This document shows, piece by piece, positions 26,166 through 37,395 of a DNA stretch of 64,000 bases. Each line of letters opens with the position of its first letter. Position 1 is the first letter of the stretch. This DNA is from CAVQKZ01 sp963837325 (GTDB lineage Bacteria > Actinomycetota > Actinomycetes > Mycobacteriales > Jatrophihabitantaceae). The translations under genes and the position numbers were made by a program. The DNA lies in assembly GCA_963837325.1 (NCBI GenBank), contig CAWIMV010000001.1, positions 806,001 to 870,000 on the forward strand, given 5' to 3'. The notes under the pieces are model-generated. The model made no database searches and had not been told where the DNA came from. It was given only the letters and a program-made list of their open reading frames with translations.

Positions 26166-26551
26166 AGCTGGTGCCCGCAGCGTGCGCAGCGTTTCCCCGC
26201 TGGTGACCGCCCGTGCGCAGCTTTTCCCCGCTGGTGACCGCCCGCCGCCGCTTTTCCCCGCTGGTGATCGCCCGTGCGCCGCTTTCCCCGCTGGTGACCG
26301 CCCGTCCGCCGCTTTTCCCCGCTGGTGACCGAATCTGAGCCCAATATCGGTCACGAGCGGGGAAAAGAGCGGGCAGACCGACCACCAGCGGGGAAAAGAG
26401 CGGGCAGACCGACCACCAGCGGGGAAAAGAGCGGGCAGACCGATCACGAGCGGGGAAAACAGCGGGCGCACCGATCACCAGCGGGGAAAGGCTCGGCCCG
26501 CCCGGTCACCAGCGGGGAAAGAACGGGCAGAGCGGCCACCAGCGGGGAAAG
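26166..26551. repeat. Two opposed arrays of ~31-bp repeats (5 + 7 units)
   Basis: The core TTTCCCCGCTGGTGA occurs five times on the + strand (core starts 26192, 26223, 26253, 26283, 26314) and seven times inverted (GGGG positions 26359, 26390, 26421, 26452, 26483, 26514, 26544). Spacing is 30-31 bp in both blocks. The first three inverted units are identical over the whole period; outer units drift in the linker. A degenerate extra unit lies at about 26166-26190. Both blocks point toward a centre at about 26341, between the convergent aldo/keto reductase and aceE genes. Function is unknown; no protein-coding signal is credible here because a 31-bp period shifts frame at each unit. Confidence 0.9.
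26311..26368. repeat. Central long palindrome of the repeat array
   Basis: The innermost left and right units form a near-perfect stem of about 22 bp: GCTTTTCCCCGCTGGTGACC plus GA pairs with its inverted copy ending at 26368, with one mismatch (CTGGTG against CTCGTG) and a 14-base loop centred at 26340. A transcript from either side would fold strongly here. Confidence 0.8.
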
Positions 26552-26573
26552 GCTCGGCCCGACCGAAGCCGGC

Positions 26574-29324
26574 TTAGGAGTCGCCGCCGATCGTGCCGGT
26601 GCCGGCCGCGGCGATGTCGTGCAGTTCGTAACGCGCCACCGCCTCGCGCGGCACCTCGGGCTTGACCTCGCCGCGGCGGGCCAACTGCTCCAGCACCGCG
26701 ACGACGATCGACTGGGCGTCCACGTGGAAGAACCGCCGAGCCGCACCGCGGGTGTCGGCGAAGCCAAAGCCGTCGGTGCCCAGGGACGTGTAGTCGCCGG
26801 GTACCCACCGCGAGATCTGGTCCGGCACCGCCCGCATGTAGTCCGACACGGCCACGAACGGGCCGGCCGCGTCGGCCAGCTTCGCGGTCACGTACGGCTC
26901 CCGCGGTGACTCCGCCGGGTTGAGAAGCGCCTGCTGCTCGCAGTCGACCGCGTCACGCCGCAGTTCGTTCCACGACGTCACCGACCACACATCAGCGTCG
27001 ACGTTCCAGTCGTCGCCCAGCAACCGCTGGGCATCGAGCGCCCACGGGACGGCGACGCCCGACGCGAGCAGTTGCGCCCGTGGCCGCCCAGCCGTACCCA
27101 GTGCGGGGGAGTACCGGTAGATGCCGCGCACCAGGCCGTCGACGTCGAGGTCGTCGGGCTCCTTCGGCTGGTTGATGGGCTCGTTGTAGATCGTCAGGTA
27201 GTAGAAGACGTCCCGGTCCGATTGCGGGGCACTGTAGGTTCCGACGCCGTACATCCGCTCCAAACCGGCCCGCACGATGTGGGCGATCTCGAACGCATAG
27301 GCCGGGTCGTAGGTGACGCAGGCCGGGTTCGTCGACGCCAGCAGCGGCGAGTGGCCGTCGGCGTGCTGCAGCCCTTCGCCGGTGAGCGTGGTACGGCCCG
27401 CCGTCGCGCCGAGGACGAAGCCACGGCCGAGTTGGTCGGCCAGCTGCCAGAACTGGTCGCCGGTGCGCTGGAACCCGAACATCGAGTAGAAGATGTAGAA
27501 CGGGATCATCGGCACGCCGTGGGTCGCGTACGCAGTGGCCGCCGCCGTCAGCGACGCGGTCGAGCCGGCTTCGCTGATCCCTTCGTGCAGGATCTGCCCG
27601 GTCGTCGACTCCTTGTACGACAGCAGCATGTCCCGGTCGACGGCCTCGTACTCCTGCCCGTGCGGCGAGTAGATCTTGGCCGTCGGGAAGATCGCGTCCA
27701 GGCCGAACGTGCGCGCTTCGTCCGGAATGATCGGCACGAACCGCTTGCCGATCTCCTTGTCCTTCATCAGGTCCTTGAACAGCCGCACCGTAGCCATGGT
27801 GGTGGCGACCTGCTGCTTGCCCGAACCGCCGCGCATCTCCGCGTAGGCCGCCTCGCCCGGCAGCGTCAACGGCTTGGCCCGCACGATCCGTTTGGGCACG
27901 GCACCGCCGAGCGCGGCCCGGCGCTCCTTCATGTACTGGATCTCGTCGGACTTCTCGCCCGGGTGGTAGTACGGCGGCAGGTCGGCGGCCAGGGCCTCGT
28001 CGGAGATCGGCAGGTACAACCGGTCCCGGAACGCCTTGAGGTCGGCACTGGTGAGCTTCTTCATCTGGTGAGTGGCGTTACGGCCCTCGAAGCTCTCCAG
28101 CGTCCAGCCCTTGATCGTGTGCGCCAGGATCACAGTCGGCTGCCCGACGTGCTCACGCGCGGACTGGAACGCCGCGTACACCTTGCGGTAGTCGTGCCCA
28201 CCCCGCGAGAGCTTGCGCAGGTCGTCGTCGCTCATGTCCTCGACCATCTTGCGCAGGCGCGGGTCCCCGCCGAAGAAGTGCTCGCGGATGTAGGCACCGG
28301 ATTCGACGGTGTACGTCTGGAACTGCCCGTCGGGGGTGCTGTTCATCTGGTTGACCAGCACGCCGTTGGCGTCGCGGGCGAGCAGCGGGTCCCAGTCGCG
28401 TCCCCAGATGACCTTGATGACGTTCCAGCCGGCCCCGCGGAAGTACGACTCCAGCTCCTGGATGATCTTGCCGTTGCCGCGTACCGGCCCGTCGAGGCGC
28501 TGGAGGTTGCAGTTGATCACGAAGGTCAGGTTGTCGAGCTCCTCGCGGGACGCGACGCCGATCGCGCCGAGCGACTCGATCTCGTCCATCTCGCCGTCGC
28601 CGAGGAAGGCCCATACGTGGGAGTTGGACGTGTCGGCCAGGCCGCGGGCGTGCAGGTAGCGGTTGAACCGGGCCTGGTAGATCGCGTTGATCGGGCCCAG
28701 GCCCATCGAGACGGTGGGGAACTCCCAGAACTCCGGCATCAGCCGCGGATGTGGGTAGGACGACAGGCCGTGGGGGGCGCGGGACTTCTCCTGGCGGAAG
28801 CCGTCGAGGTGCTCCTCGGTCAGGCGCCCCTCGAGGTAGGCCCGTGCATAGATGCCGGGCGCGGCGTGGCCTTGGAAGTAGATCTGGTCGCCGGTGCCGC
28901 TGGCGAGGTCCTTGCCCCTGAAGAAGTGGTTGTAGCCGACTTCGTAAAGCGACGCGGCGCTGGCGTAGGTGGCGATGTGGCCGCCGACGCCGACCGTCTT
29001 GTTGGCTCGGGACACCATGATCGCCGCGTTCCAGCGGATGTAGGCCCGGATGCGGCGCTCGATGTCCTCGTCGCCGGGGAACCAGGGCTCCCGCTCCGGC
29101 GGGATGGTGTTGATGTAGTCGGTGCTGCGCAGGGCCGGAACCCCGACCTGCCGCTCGCGGGCGCGCTCGAGGAGCTTGAGGATGAGGAACCGGGCGCGTT
29201 GGCGCCCGTCGGAGTCGACCGCGGCGTCGAACGACTCGATCCACTCACGGGTCTCTTCGGGGTCGATGTCGGGCAGCTGGCTGGGCAGGCCGTCGGTAAT
29301 GATGCTGAATCGGTCTCGGGTCAC
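26574..29324 (-). CDS. aceE: Pyruvate dehydrogenase E1 component, homodimeric type
   Basis: Thiamine-diphosphate enzyme that decarboxylates pyruvate in the pyruvate dehydrogenase complex. About 916 residues, as expected for the homodimeric E1. Signatures include STDYINTIPPE, GVGGHIATYASAASLYEVG, the ThDP/Mg motif GDGEMDE through NCNLQRLDGPVRGN, and HQMKKLT. The GTG at 29324 (VTRDRFSIITDGLPSQLPDI) is chosen by similarity to Streptomyces AceE; the GGAGG site is unusually close, about 2 bases before it. No E2/E3 genes are nearby. It is divergent from the DUF3052-ahpE pair, the same order as in M. tuberculosis Rv2238c-Rv2241. Confidence 0.95.
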   Translation of the reverse strand: MTRDRFSIITDGLPSQLPDIDPEETREWIESFDAAVDSDGRQRARFLILKLLERARERQVGVPALRSTDYINTIPPEREPWFPGDEDIERRIRAYIRWNAAIMVSRANKTVGVGGHIATYASAASLYEVGYNHFFRGKDLASGTGDQIYFQGHAAPGIYARAYLEGRLTEEHLDGFRQEKSRAPHGLSSYPHPRLMPEFWEFPTVSMGLGPINAIYQARFNRYLHARGLADTSNSHVWAFLGDGEMDEIESLGAIGVASREELDNLTFVINCNLQRLDGPVRGNGKIIQELESYFRGAGWNVIKVIWGRDWDPLLARDANGVLVNQMNSTPDGQFQTYTVESGAYIREHFFGGDPRLRKMVEDMSDDDLRKLSRGGHDYRKVYAAFQSAREHVGQPTVILAHTIKGWTLESFEGRNATHQMKKLTSADLKAFRDRLYLPISDEALAADLPPYYHPGEKSDEIQYMKERRAALGGAVPKRIVRAKPLTLPGEAAYAEMRGGSGKQQVATTMATVRLFKDLMKDKEIGKRFVPIIPDEARTFGLDAIFPTAKIYSPHGQEYEAVDRDMLLSYKESTTGQILHEGISEAGSTASLTAAATAYATHGVPMIPFYIFYSMFGFQRTGDQFWQLADQLGRGFVLGATAGRTTLTGEGLQHADGHSPLLASTNPACVTYDPAYAFEIAHIVRAGLERMYGVGTYSAPQSDRDVFYYLTIYNEPINQPKEPDDLDVDGLVRGIYRYSPALGTAGRPRAQLLASGVAVPWALDAQRLLGDDWNVDADVWSVTSWNELRRDAVDCEQQALLNPAESPREPYVTAKLADAAGPFVAVSDYMRAVPDQISRWVPGDYTSLGTDGFGFADTRGAARRFFHVDAQSIVVAVLEQLARRGEVKPEVPREAVARYELHDIAAAGTGTIGGDS

Positions 29325-29370
29325 GTCCTCCAGTGTCCCCCAAGCTGAGCCGCTAGGGTCAGGTGGAGAG

Positions 29371-29384
29371 TTACCGCGTGGTAA
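29371..29384. promoter_or_regulatory. Short palindrome in the aceE / DUF3052 divergent region
   Basis: TTACCGCGTGGTAA is an inverted repeat (TTACC, 4-base spacer, GGTAA) about 12 bp downstream of a TAGGGT -10-like element (29354-29359). It could be an operator for either divergent gene; no regulator is identified. Confidence 0.35.
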
Positions 29385-29428
29385 TGCAGGATCTATCCGA
29401 ACCGCTCGAACCTCAGGAGGATGTCGCC

Positions 29429-29863
29429 GTGAGCACGAGCTCACCACCCGGCAGTGGGCCGGGTGTGGCCGAACGGATGGGCCTCAAGCCCGGCATGATC
29501 GTGATGGAAATCGGCTACGACGATGACGTTGACGACGATCTTCGTGGCCTGATCGAAGATTGCACGGGCGAGGAGATCGTCGGTGAGGAGTCCGACGAAG
29601 TGGTCGACGTGGTCCTGCTCTGGTACCGCGACGGCGACGGTGATCTCGGCGACTTGCTCATGGACGCCATCGGACCTTTAGCCGACGACGGATTCATCTG
29701 GGTGCTGACGCCCAAGCGGGGGCGGGCCGAGTACGTCGAACCGTCCGACATCGCCGAAGCGGCTGCGGTGGCCGGGCTCTCGCAGACGTCCATCACGACT
29801 GCCGGTACTGAGTGGTCGGCCGCCCGGCTGACCTCTCGCAAGTCAAGCGGCGCCAAACGGTGA
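29429..29863 (+). CDS. DUF3052 domain protein
   Basis: Acidic 144-residue protein of unknown function conserved in Actinobacteria next to aceE and ahpE (Rv2239c in M. tuberculosis). The central block ERMGLKPGMIVMEIGYDDDV and the phrase VVLLWYRDGDGDL are characteristic. The GTG at 29429 has AGGAGG eight bases upstream, so the longer frame from 29363 is rejected. The C-terminus is basic and low-complexity. It overlaps ahpE as GTGA. Possibly functions with the peroxiredoxin, which is guilt by association only. Confidence 0.85.
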   Translation: MSTSSPPGSGPGVAERMGLKPGMIVMEIGYDDDVDDDLRGLIEDCTGEEIVGEESDEVVDVVLLWYRDGDGDLGDLLMDAIGPLADDGFIWVLTPKRGRAEYVEPSDIAEAAAVAGLSQTSITTAGTEWSAARLTSRKSSGAKR

Positions 29864-30315
29864 TCGGGGTCGGCGACAAGGCGCCGGACTTCACCCTGCG
29901 GGACCAGAACAACGAGCGGGTATCCCTTTCGGAATTCGGCGGATCGCGGGCCGTGCTGCTGGTCTTCTATCCGGCGGCATTCACGGCCACCTGCACTGGT
30001 GAACTCAGCGAGGTCCGCGACCAGCTTGACGCATTCCAGAACGACGAGGTGCAGACCGTGTCGATCAGCGTCGACTCGGTGTACGCCAACAAGATCTTCA
30101 GCGAGCGCGAGGGGTTCAAGTTCCCGCTGCTGTCCGACTTCTGGCCGCACGGCGCGGTGGCCGAGAGCTACGGGGTGTTCAACTCCGAGCGCGGGATTGC
30201 CAATCGCGGCACGTTCCTGGTCGACCGCGACGGCATCGTCCGCTTTGCCGAGATGAACGGTCCCGGCCAGGGGCGCGATGCCCAGGTCTGGCTGGACGCC
30301 ATCGCGGCGCTGTAG
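29860..30315 (+). CDS. ahpE: AhpE-type one-cysteine peroxiredoxin
   Basis: Reduces hydroperoxides. The peroxidatic Cys45 lies in AFTATCTGELSE, the same residue number as in M. tuberculosis AhpE. FPLLSDFWPHGAV, YGVFN, GIANRGTFLVDRDGI and RFAEMN match that protein closely. No resolving cysteine is present, so it should be recycled by a small thiol such as mycothiol with mycoredoxin. The GTG start overlaps the DUF3052 stop as GTGA; the two form a short operon. Confidence 0.93.
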   Translation: MIGVGDKAPDFTLRDQNNERVSLSEFGGSRAVLLVFYPAAFTATCTGELSEVRDQLDAFQNDEVQTVSISVDSVYANKIFSEREGFKFPLLSDFWPHGAVAESYGVFNSERGIANRGTFLVDRDGIVRFAEMNGPGQGRDAQVWLDAIAAL

Positions 30316-30327
30316 CGCCGCTCGGGT

Positions 30328-31191
30328 TCAGCGCTGCGAGACCCGGCCGTAACGGTCGGCCAGTTTGGCCGCGCGTTCCTGTTCCGGCGTCGGCGACTCG
30401 AGCGCCGGCGCGAGCCGTTCGTCGAAGTCACGTCGGTCGACATGGCGGGTTTCGGCCCGCACCATGGCGATCGGTGCTGCCAACGCGAGCAGCGCGAACA
30501 GATACCACTGGATGATGTAGGCGACGTGTTGCGGTTCGACGGCTCCGCCTGCCGGGTTGGACAGGTCGGGTTTCGGAATTGCCGTGAGCCCCGCGCCGCC
30601 GGGCTGTCCGGGCAGCAGCTCGGCGTAGCCGTCGAACATGCGGTCGCCCAGCCGGCTCGCCTGCTCGGCGGGATTGACCGAATCCAGTTGCCGCTCGCCC
30701 AGCCGCTTCGCCTCGTCGGCCTTGGACTCGGCCGGTTCGACTCGACCCCGGACCGTGACCGACCCGCTCGGAGGGGCCGGGACCCGCGGCGCGCTGATCG
30801 CGCCGTTGCCGTCGGAGACGAAACCGCGCACGACGAGCAACGTGCCGCCGCTGGTGCGCAGCGGAGTGAGCACCAGGTAGCCCGTGTCGTCGTTCACCGT
30901 GCGCTGCCGCACCAACCCCTGGTGCGCCGGGTCGTAGCTTCCGGTGGCCTGCACCGTTCGGAACTGGATGTGGTGTACGGACGGAGGTGCGTCGGATGTG
31001 CCGAGCAAGGGCAGCACGTGGGCCACCGGCACGGCGGCCGCGTGGGCGTTGTGCCGCAGTTCGGCGTTGGCGCCGACCTTGCCGTGCAGCCGGGCGATCT
31101 GCCACGTGCCGGCCAGGACGCACACGCCGGCTACCACGAGCATGAGCAATGACAGCGCCGCATAGCGCGGTTGGCGCAGCATTCTCAGCAC
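30328..31191 (-). CDS. SURF1-family cytochrome oxidase assembly protein
   Basis: Two transmembrane helices (near residues 10-28 and 213-231) bracket an extracellular domain, the standard SURF1 topology. The conserved phrases LAGTWQIARL, VTVRGR and HVAYIIQWYLFALLA are visible. It assists haem insertion into aa3-type cytochrome oxidase in known members. Start choice is uncertain: GTG 31191 or ATG 31182 fits the family, whereas the longest frame (from 31260) would abut the divergent tRNA with no promoter space. The corresponding M. tuberculosis gene is Rv2235. Confidence 0.82.
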   Translation of the reverse strand: MLRMLRQPRYAALSLLMLVVAGVCVLAGTWQIARLHGKVGANAELRHNAHAAAVPVAHVLPLLGTSDAPPSVHHIQFRTVQATGSYDPAHQGLVRQRTVNDDTGYLVLTPLRTSGGTLLVVRGFVSDGNGAISAPRVPAPPSGSVTVRGRVEPAESKADEAKRLGERQLDSVNPAEQASRLGDRMFDGYAELLPGQPGGAGLTAIPKPDLSNPAGGAVEPQHVAYIIQWYLFALLALAAPIAMVRAETRHVDRRDFDERLAPALESPTPEQERAAKLADRYGRVSQR

Positions 31192-31262
31192 CAGCCAACG
31201 GTACGGCGGTGCGGCCCGGCCGTGGCCAGTACCCTGAGCCTGGCCGCGGCGGCGAGCCACGG

Positions 31263-31334
31263 GGGCGCTTAGCTCAGCGGGAGAGCACTCGGTTTACACC
31301 CGAGCGGTCACTGGTTCGATCCCAGTAGCGCCCA
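31263..31334 (+). tRNA. tRNA-Val (anticodon UAC)
   Basis: Full cloverleaf: acceptor GGGCGCT pairs with AGCGCCC, discriminator A at 31334, D-arm AGCTCAGCGGGAGAGC, anticodon stem CTCGG/CCGAG with loop TTTACAC giving anticodon TAC, and T-arm with GGTTCGATCC. The 3' CCA is not encoded. Confidence 0.97.
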
Positions 31335-31391
31335 CTGCCCCGATCGGTAAGTCGACTCACGCGAACCAACGCAGCAGCCCTAGCCGGCCCG

Positions 31392-31414
31392 GCGACGGTT
31401 GGCCGACCGTTCGC
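31392..31414 (+). terminator. Possible hairpin terminator downstream of tRNA-Val
   Basis: An imperfect dyad (GCGACGGT against ACCGTTCGC with one bulge) lies about 58 bp after the tRNA and before the convergent SRPBCC stop. There is no T-tract; weak evidence. Confidence 0.3.
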
Positions 31415-31429
31415 AGGCATGCCTGGACG

Positions 31430-31906
31430 TCACCCACGGAAAAGGGCCGCGAAACGCTCCAAGTACAGCGGCCAGCCCTGATCGGTATCCACGCTGCCGG
31501 CTACCGCTTCCCACCCTGGGCCGTGCCGGTCGATGTGACGGTGTTCCAGTTCGACGCGAGTCCGCTCGGCGGACTCTTCGACGAACCGGACCTCGACCTC
31601 GCTCGCGTTTGCTGGATCGGTTTCTAGCTGCCAGGTGGGCCCGATGTCCCAGCTGAACACGACACGTGTCGGTGGTTCGAACACAAGGACACGGGCCCAG
31701 CGACACTCGGTGCCATCGGTCGCGCGGTCGTAGATATGGCCGCCGACTCGGCCTTCGAACACGGTCTCGGCGATAGGTGACCCGAGGAGATTGTGCTCGG
31801 CGGGCTTGATCTCACCGAAGCGTTGTGTGAACGCAGAGAATGCTGCCTCGACGGAGACGTCGACGACAATCTGCTTGTGGACGATGGCCTCGCTGGCGTG
31901 GGTCAT
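31430..31906 (-). CDS. SRPBCC (AHSA1-like) domain protein
   Basis: Small START/AHSA1-fold protein, 158 residues, with the typical VDVSVEAAFSAFTQRFGE opening, RVLVFEPPTRVVFSWDIGP in the middle and GWPLYLERFAALF at the end. Such proteins bind hydrophobic ligands. The ATG overlaps the ArsR-type regulator's stop as ATGA; ArsR/SRPBCC pairs are common in Actinobacteria. Ligand unknown. Confidence 0.85.
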   Translation of the reverse strand: MTHASEAIVHKQIVVDVSVEAAFSAFTQRFGEIKPAEHNLLGSPIAETVFEGRVGGHIYDRATDGTECRWARVLVFEPPTRVVFSWDIGPTWQLETDPANASEVEVRFVEESAERTRVELEHRHIDRHGPGWEAVAGSVDTDQGWPLYLERFAALFRG

Positions 31907-32256
31907 GTTGGCTCCTGGTCTGGTGGGGACTGATCTGGCTGGCGTGGCGGGGGCTGCTCGAGCACGTCAGTGAAGTTGGCGAGGGCGCGATTCCAGAATG
32001 TGTCGAGTTGGTCACGAAGTGCGGCGACTGCGGCTGGCTCCAGCCGGTAGATGCGTCGAGTGCCCGAGGCGCGTTCGCTGACCAATCCGGCGTCCTTGAG
32101 AACCTTCAGCGCTTGCGAGACCGCTGGTCGGCTCACCGGGAGTCCCGCTGCGAGCTCGCTGACCGCAGCTGGGCCGCTTGCCAGTGCAGCCACTATGGCG
32201 TACCGCGTGGGATCGCCGAGCGCGACCCACGCGTCCGGCCCTTCGTAAGTGCTCAC
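31903..32256 (-). CDS. ArsR-family transcriptional repressor
   Basis: Winged-helix regulator of 117 residues: ALGDPTRYAIVAALASGPAAV and SRPAVSQALKVLKDAGLVSER form the DNA-binding region at about 12-65. No ArsR-type metal-binding cysteines are present, so the inducer is probably not a metal. The C-terminal tail is Pro/Gln-rich. The GTG start is followed by the coupled SRPBCC gene. A dyad directly upstream suggests autoregulation. Confidence 0.88.
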   Translation of the reverse strand: MSTYEGPDAWVALGDPTRYAIVAALASGPAAVSELAAGLPVSRPAVSQALKVLKDAGLVSERASGTRRIYRLEPAAVAALRDQLDTFWNRALANFTDVLEQPPPRQPDQSPPDQEPT

Positions 32257-32261
32257 GAACG

Positions 32262-32277
32262 GTAAGTATTTGCTTAC
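32262..32277. promoter_or_regulatory. Candidate ArsR operator
   Basis: GTAAG-TATTTG-CTTAC is a perfect 5-bp inverted repeat with a 6-base AT-rich spacer, starting 6 bp upstream of the ArsR GTG. Its position suits an autoregulatory site. Confidence 0.55.
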
Positions 32278-32369
32278 GGGTGCGGTGTGTCAAGTTCCCC
32301 AAATTTGCTGGGCGGTGTTTCGTCCCCTGTGGCCAGGTCCGTTGCCGTCTGGCGGGTTTTTCGATGGGT

Positions 32370-32375
32370 TAGCGT
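32370..32375 (+). promoter_or_regulatory. -10 element (TAGCGT) of a leaderless transcript
   Basis: TAGCGT lies 6 bases before the GTG at 32382, with no ribosome site between. Confidence 0.5.
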
Positions 32376-32381
32376 GCGGAC

Positions 32382-34013
32382 GTGGAGACGCCTTACGGGG
32401 AGATCCCCGATCGTTTCGTCAAGGACATGCGGCCACAAGAGATGCACGATTTCCTGGCCCGCCGCTACAGCCGCCGGTCGATGTTCAAGGGCGTCGCGCT
32501 CGGTGCCGCGGCGCTCAGTCCGATGCTGTGGCGTCAGACCAGCGCCATGGCGGCCGCGGCCCCGCTCGGCCCGCGGTGGATCGGCTTCGGTGCTGACCCG
32601 ACCTCACAGCTGTTCGTGTCGTGGGCATCCGGCACCGCCAGCGGTTCGACGCCGGCACCATCGGCCCCGATGGTCCGGTGGGGTCTGGACACGACCTACG
32701 GCAGCAAGCTCCCGGCCGATCAGTGCTCTCGCGTGCCGGTGCCGGCCAACGTCAGTGGCGAACCTCCGGAGCGGGCGTTCTACAGCAACAGCTTGCTCAA
32801 GGACCTGACCCCGAACACCAGATACCACTATTCGGTCAGTAACGACGGCGTGACCTGGAGCCCGGACGCCACCTTCATGACGGGGGCGACCGGCACGCCC
32901 GACTTCCGGTTCACGGCATTCGGGGATCAGGCCACGAGCTCGGCGACGGCCACGCCGATGGCCAAGCTGGTGGCCTCCCTGAAGCCGGCCTTTCACCTGA
33001 TCGCCGGCGACCTGGCCTACGCCAACACCACCGGCGGATCCACCTGGCCCAAGACGTCTGCGTTCAAGCCGTCTCAGTGGGATGCCTACCTCAACTCCTC
33101 AGCGGCCAATGCGGCGTACACGATTCCGTGGCATCCGACGGTCGGGGCGCACGAGACCGAGCCGCTCGACAACTTCGGCTATGCCGGTTTCCTGACGCGG
33201 TTCCCACAGGCCTATGACCTGAGCTCCGGCTCGCCGGTCGCGCGCACCTTCACCTACGGCAACGTCGCGTTCGTCCTCGTCGACGGCAACGACGTGTCCG
33301 CCCAGGAGACAGCCAACACCGGGTACTCCGGTGGCGCGCAGACCGACTGGCTGGCCCTGACGCTGGCTGCGCACCGCACCGCCGGGTCGGGCATCGACTT
33401 CATCGTCGTCGTGTGCAACTGCTGCTGTTACTCCACCAACACCAATCACGGCTCGGACGGCGGCCTGCGCGACGCGTGGGGACCGCTGTTCGACCAGTAC
33501 GCGGTCGACCTCGTCATCAGCGGCCACGTCCACGCCTACGAGCGGACCAACCCCATCCGCAACGGGCAGCCCACCCGCCCGGTGCCCCCCGGTGGCACGG
33601 TCAACCCCGACACCGACGGCACCACCTACATCTGCGCCGGGGGAGGCGGCAACGGGCTGTACAAGTCCTGGTACGGGCCCACCGGCAAGGGCGACGCCGG
33701 CAGTTCGACCGGCCCGAAGATCTGGCGCTGGAGCGGTGGCGCGACGCCAGCCGGCGGGACGGGCAAGCCGCAGAACCTCACGGACACCGCGACCCACTAT
33801 TCGGCGTTCCGCCGCGCCGTCTACAGCTGCGTCGTCGTCGACGTGAGCGCGCCGAGCGGGCCGGGCCAGCCGACCAGCCTGAGCGTGCGCACCCTGATGC
33901 CCACGCAGAGCGGGTCCAAGGTGACCAGCATCAGCCAACCGGCCACCATGGACTCCGTCACCCTGGTTCGGACCTCACAGCCCGTGCCCAGTCCGCTCGT
34001 CGTGCCGCAGTAG
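32382..34013 (+). CDS. Tat-exported purple-acid-phosphatase-like protein with altered metal ligands
   Basis: Exported protein of 543 residues. The twin-arginine motif SRRSMFK is at residues 30-36, followed by a hydrophobic stretch. Residues 65-170 form a fibronectin-like N-domain, then a calcineurin-like phosphoesterase domain. Expected motifs are partly kept: GDQ (Asp182), GDLAY (Asp210, Tyr213) and GHVH (381-384). Two are changed: GNHE is GAHE (Ala256), and the usual HH before the active-site tyrosine is replaced in CNCCCYST (residues 345-352). The enzyme may be inactive, bind another metal, or do other chemistry. It is leaderless and stops 3 bp from the convergent GH3 gene. Confidence 0.85.
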   Translation: METPYGEIPDRFVKDMRPQEMHDFLARRYSRRSMFKGVALGAAALSPMLWRQTSAMAAAAPLGPRWIGFGADPTSQLFVSWASGTASGSTPAPSAPMVRWGLDTTYGSKLPADQCSRVPVPANVSGEPPERAFYSNSLLKDLTPNTRYHYSVSNDGVTWSPDATFMTGATGTPDFRFTAFGDQATSSATATPMAKLVASLKPAFHLIAGDLAYANTTGGSTWPKTSAFKPSQWDAYLNSSAANAAYTIPWHPTVGAHETEPLDNFGYAGFLTRFPQAYDLSSGSPVARTFTYGNVAFVLVDGNDVSAQETANTGYSGGAQTDWLALTLAAHRTAGSGIDFIVVVCNCCCYSTNTNHGSDGGLRDAWGPLFDQYAVDLVISGHVHAYERTNPIRNGQPTRPVPPGGTVNPDTDGTTYICAGGGGNGLYKSWYGPTGKGDAGSSTGPKIWRWSGGATPAGGTGKPQNLTDTATHYSAFRRAVYSCVVVDVSAPSGPGQPTSLSVRTLMPTQSGSKVTSISQPATMDSVTLVRTSQPVPSPLVVPQ

Positions 34014-34016
34014 CGC

Positions 34017-37205
<3,189 letters not shown>

Positions 37206-37395
37206 CAGCGTGGGCCTCTCGGGCGAAGCGGACAAAGGGGCGAGAATGTCGGCGACGCTAGTTCCGATTATTTTGTTCTGTCAAGGCTCAGAAGAAGCAC
37301 ATGATTCGCCAGTCGAGGCTGGTGTTTCGCTCTGAACCAGTCAAAATTGCGTGGACGGAGCGGTTGAAAGCGACGAACGCCGCTAGTCTGGTGCC
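37206..37395. promoter_or_regulatory. Divergent region between GH3 and ROK genes
   Basis: A 190-bp, AT-richer segment with a T-rich stretch at about 37265-37280 and a small hairpin CCAG-TCGAGG-CTGG at 37311-37324. It must hold the GH3 promoter and the ROK promoter; a discrete operator cannot be assigned by eye. Confidence 0.35.
37384..37389 (+). promoter_or_regulatory. -10 element (TAGTCT) of a leaderless transcript
   Basis: TAGTCT lies 6 bases before the GTG at 37396, with no ribosome site between. Confidence 0.5.

Noticed and set aside
26166..26551. CRISPR array at the 31-bp repeats
   Set aside because: Units occur in two opposed orientations, the linkers are themselves similar rather than unique spacers, and no cas gene is near.
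26150..26570. Open reading frames through the repeat array
   Set aside because: A 31-bp period changes frame at each unit; the frames are open only because the repeat lacks stop codons, and no start or ribosome site fits.
27072..29348. 758-residue plus-strand frame opposite aceE
   Set aside because: It is the mirror of a real high-G+C gene with clear aceE motifs on the other strand; composition is His/Arg/Gln-rich shadow coding.
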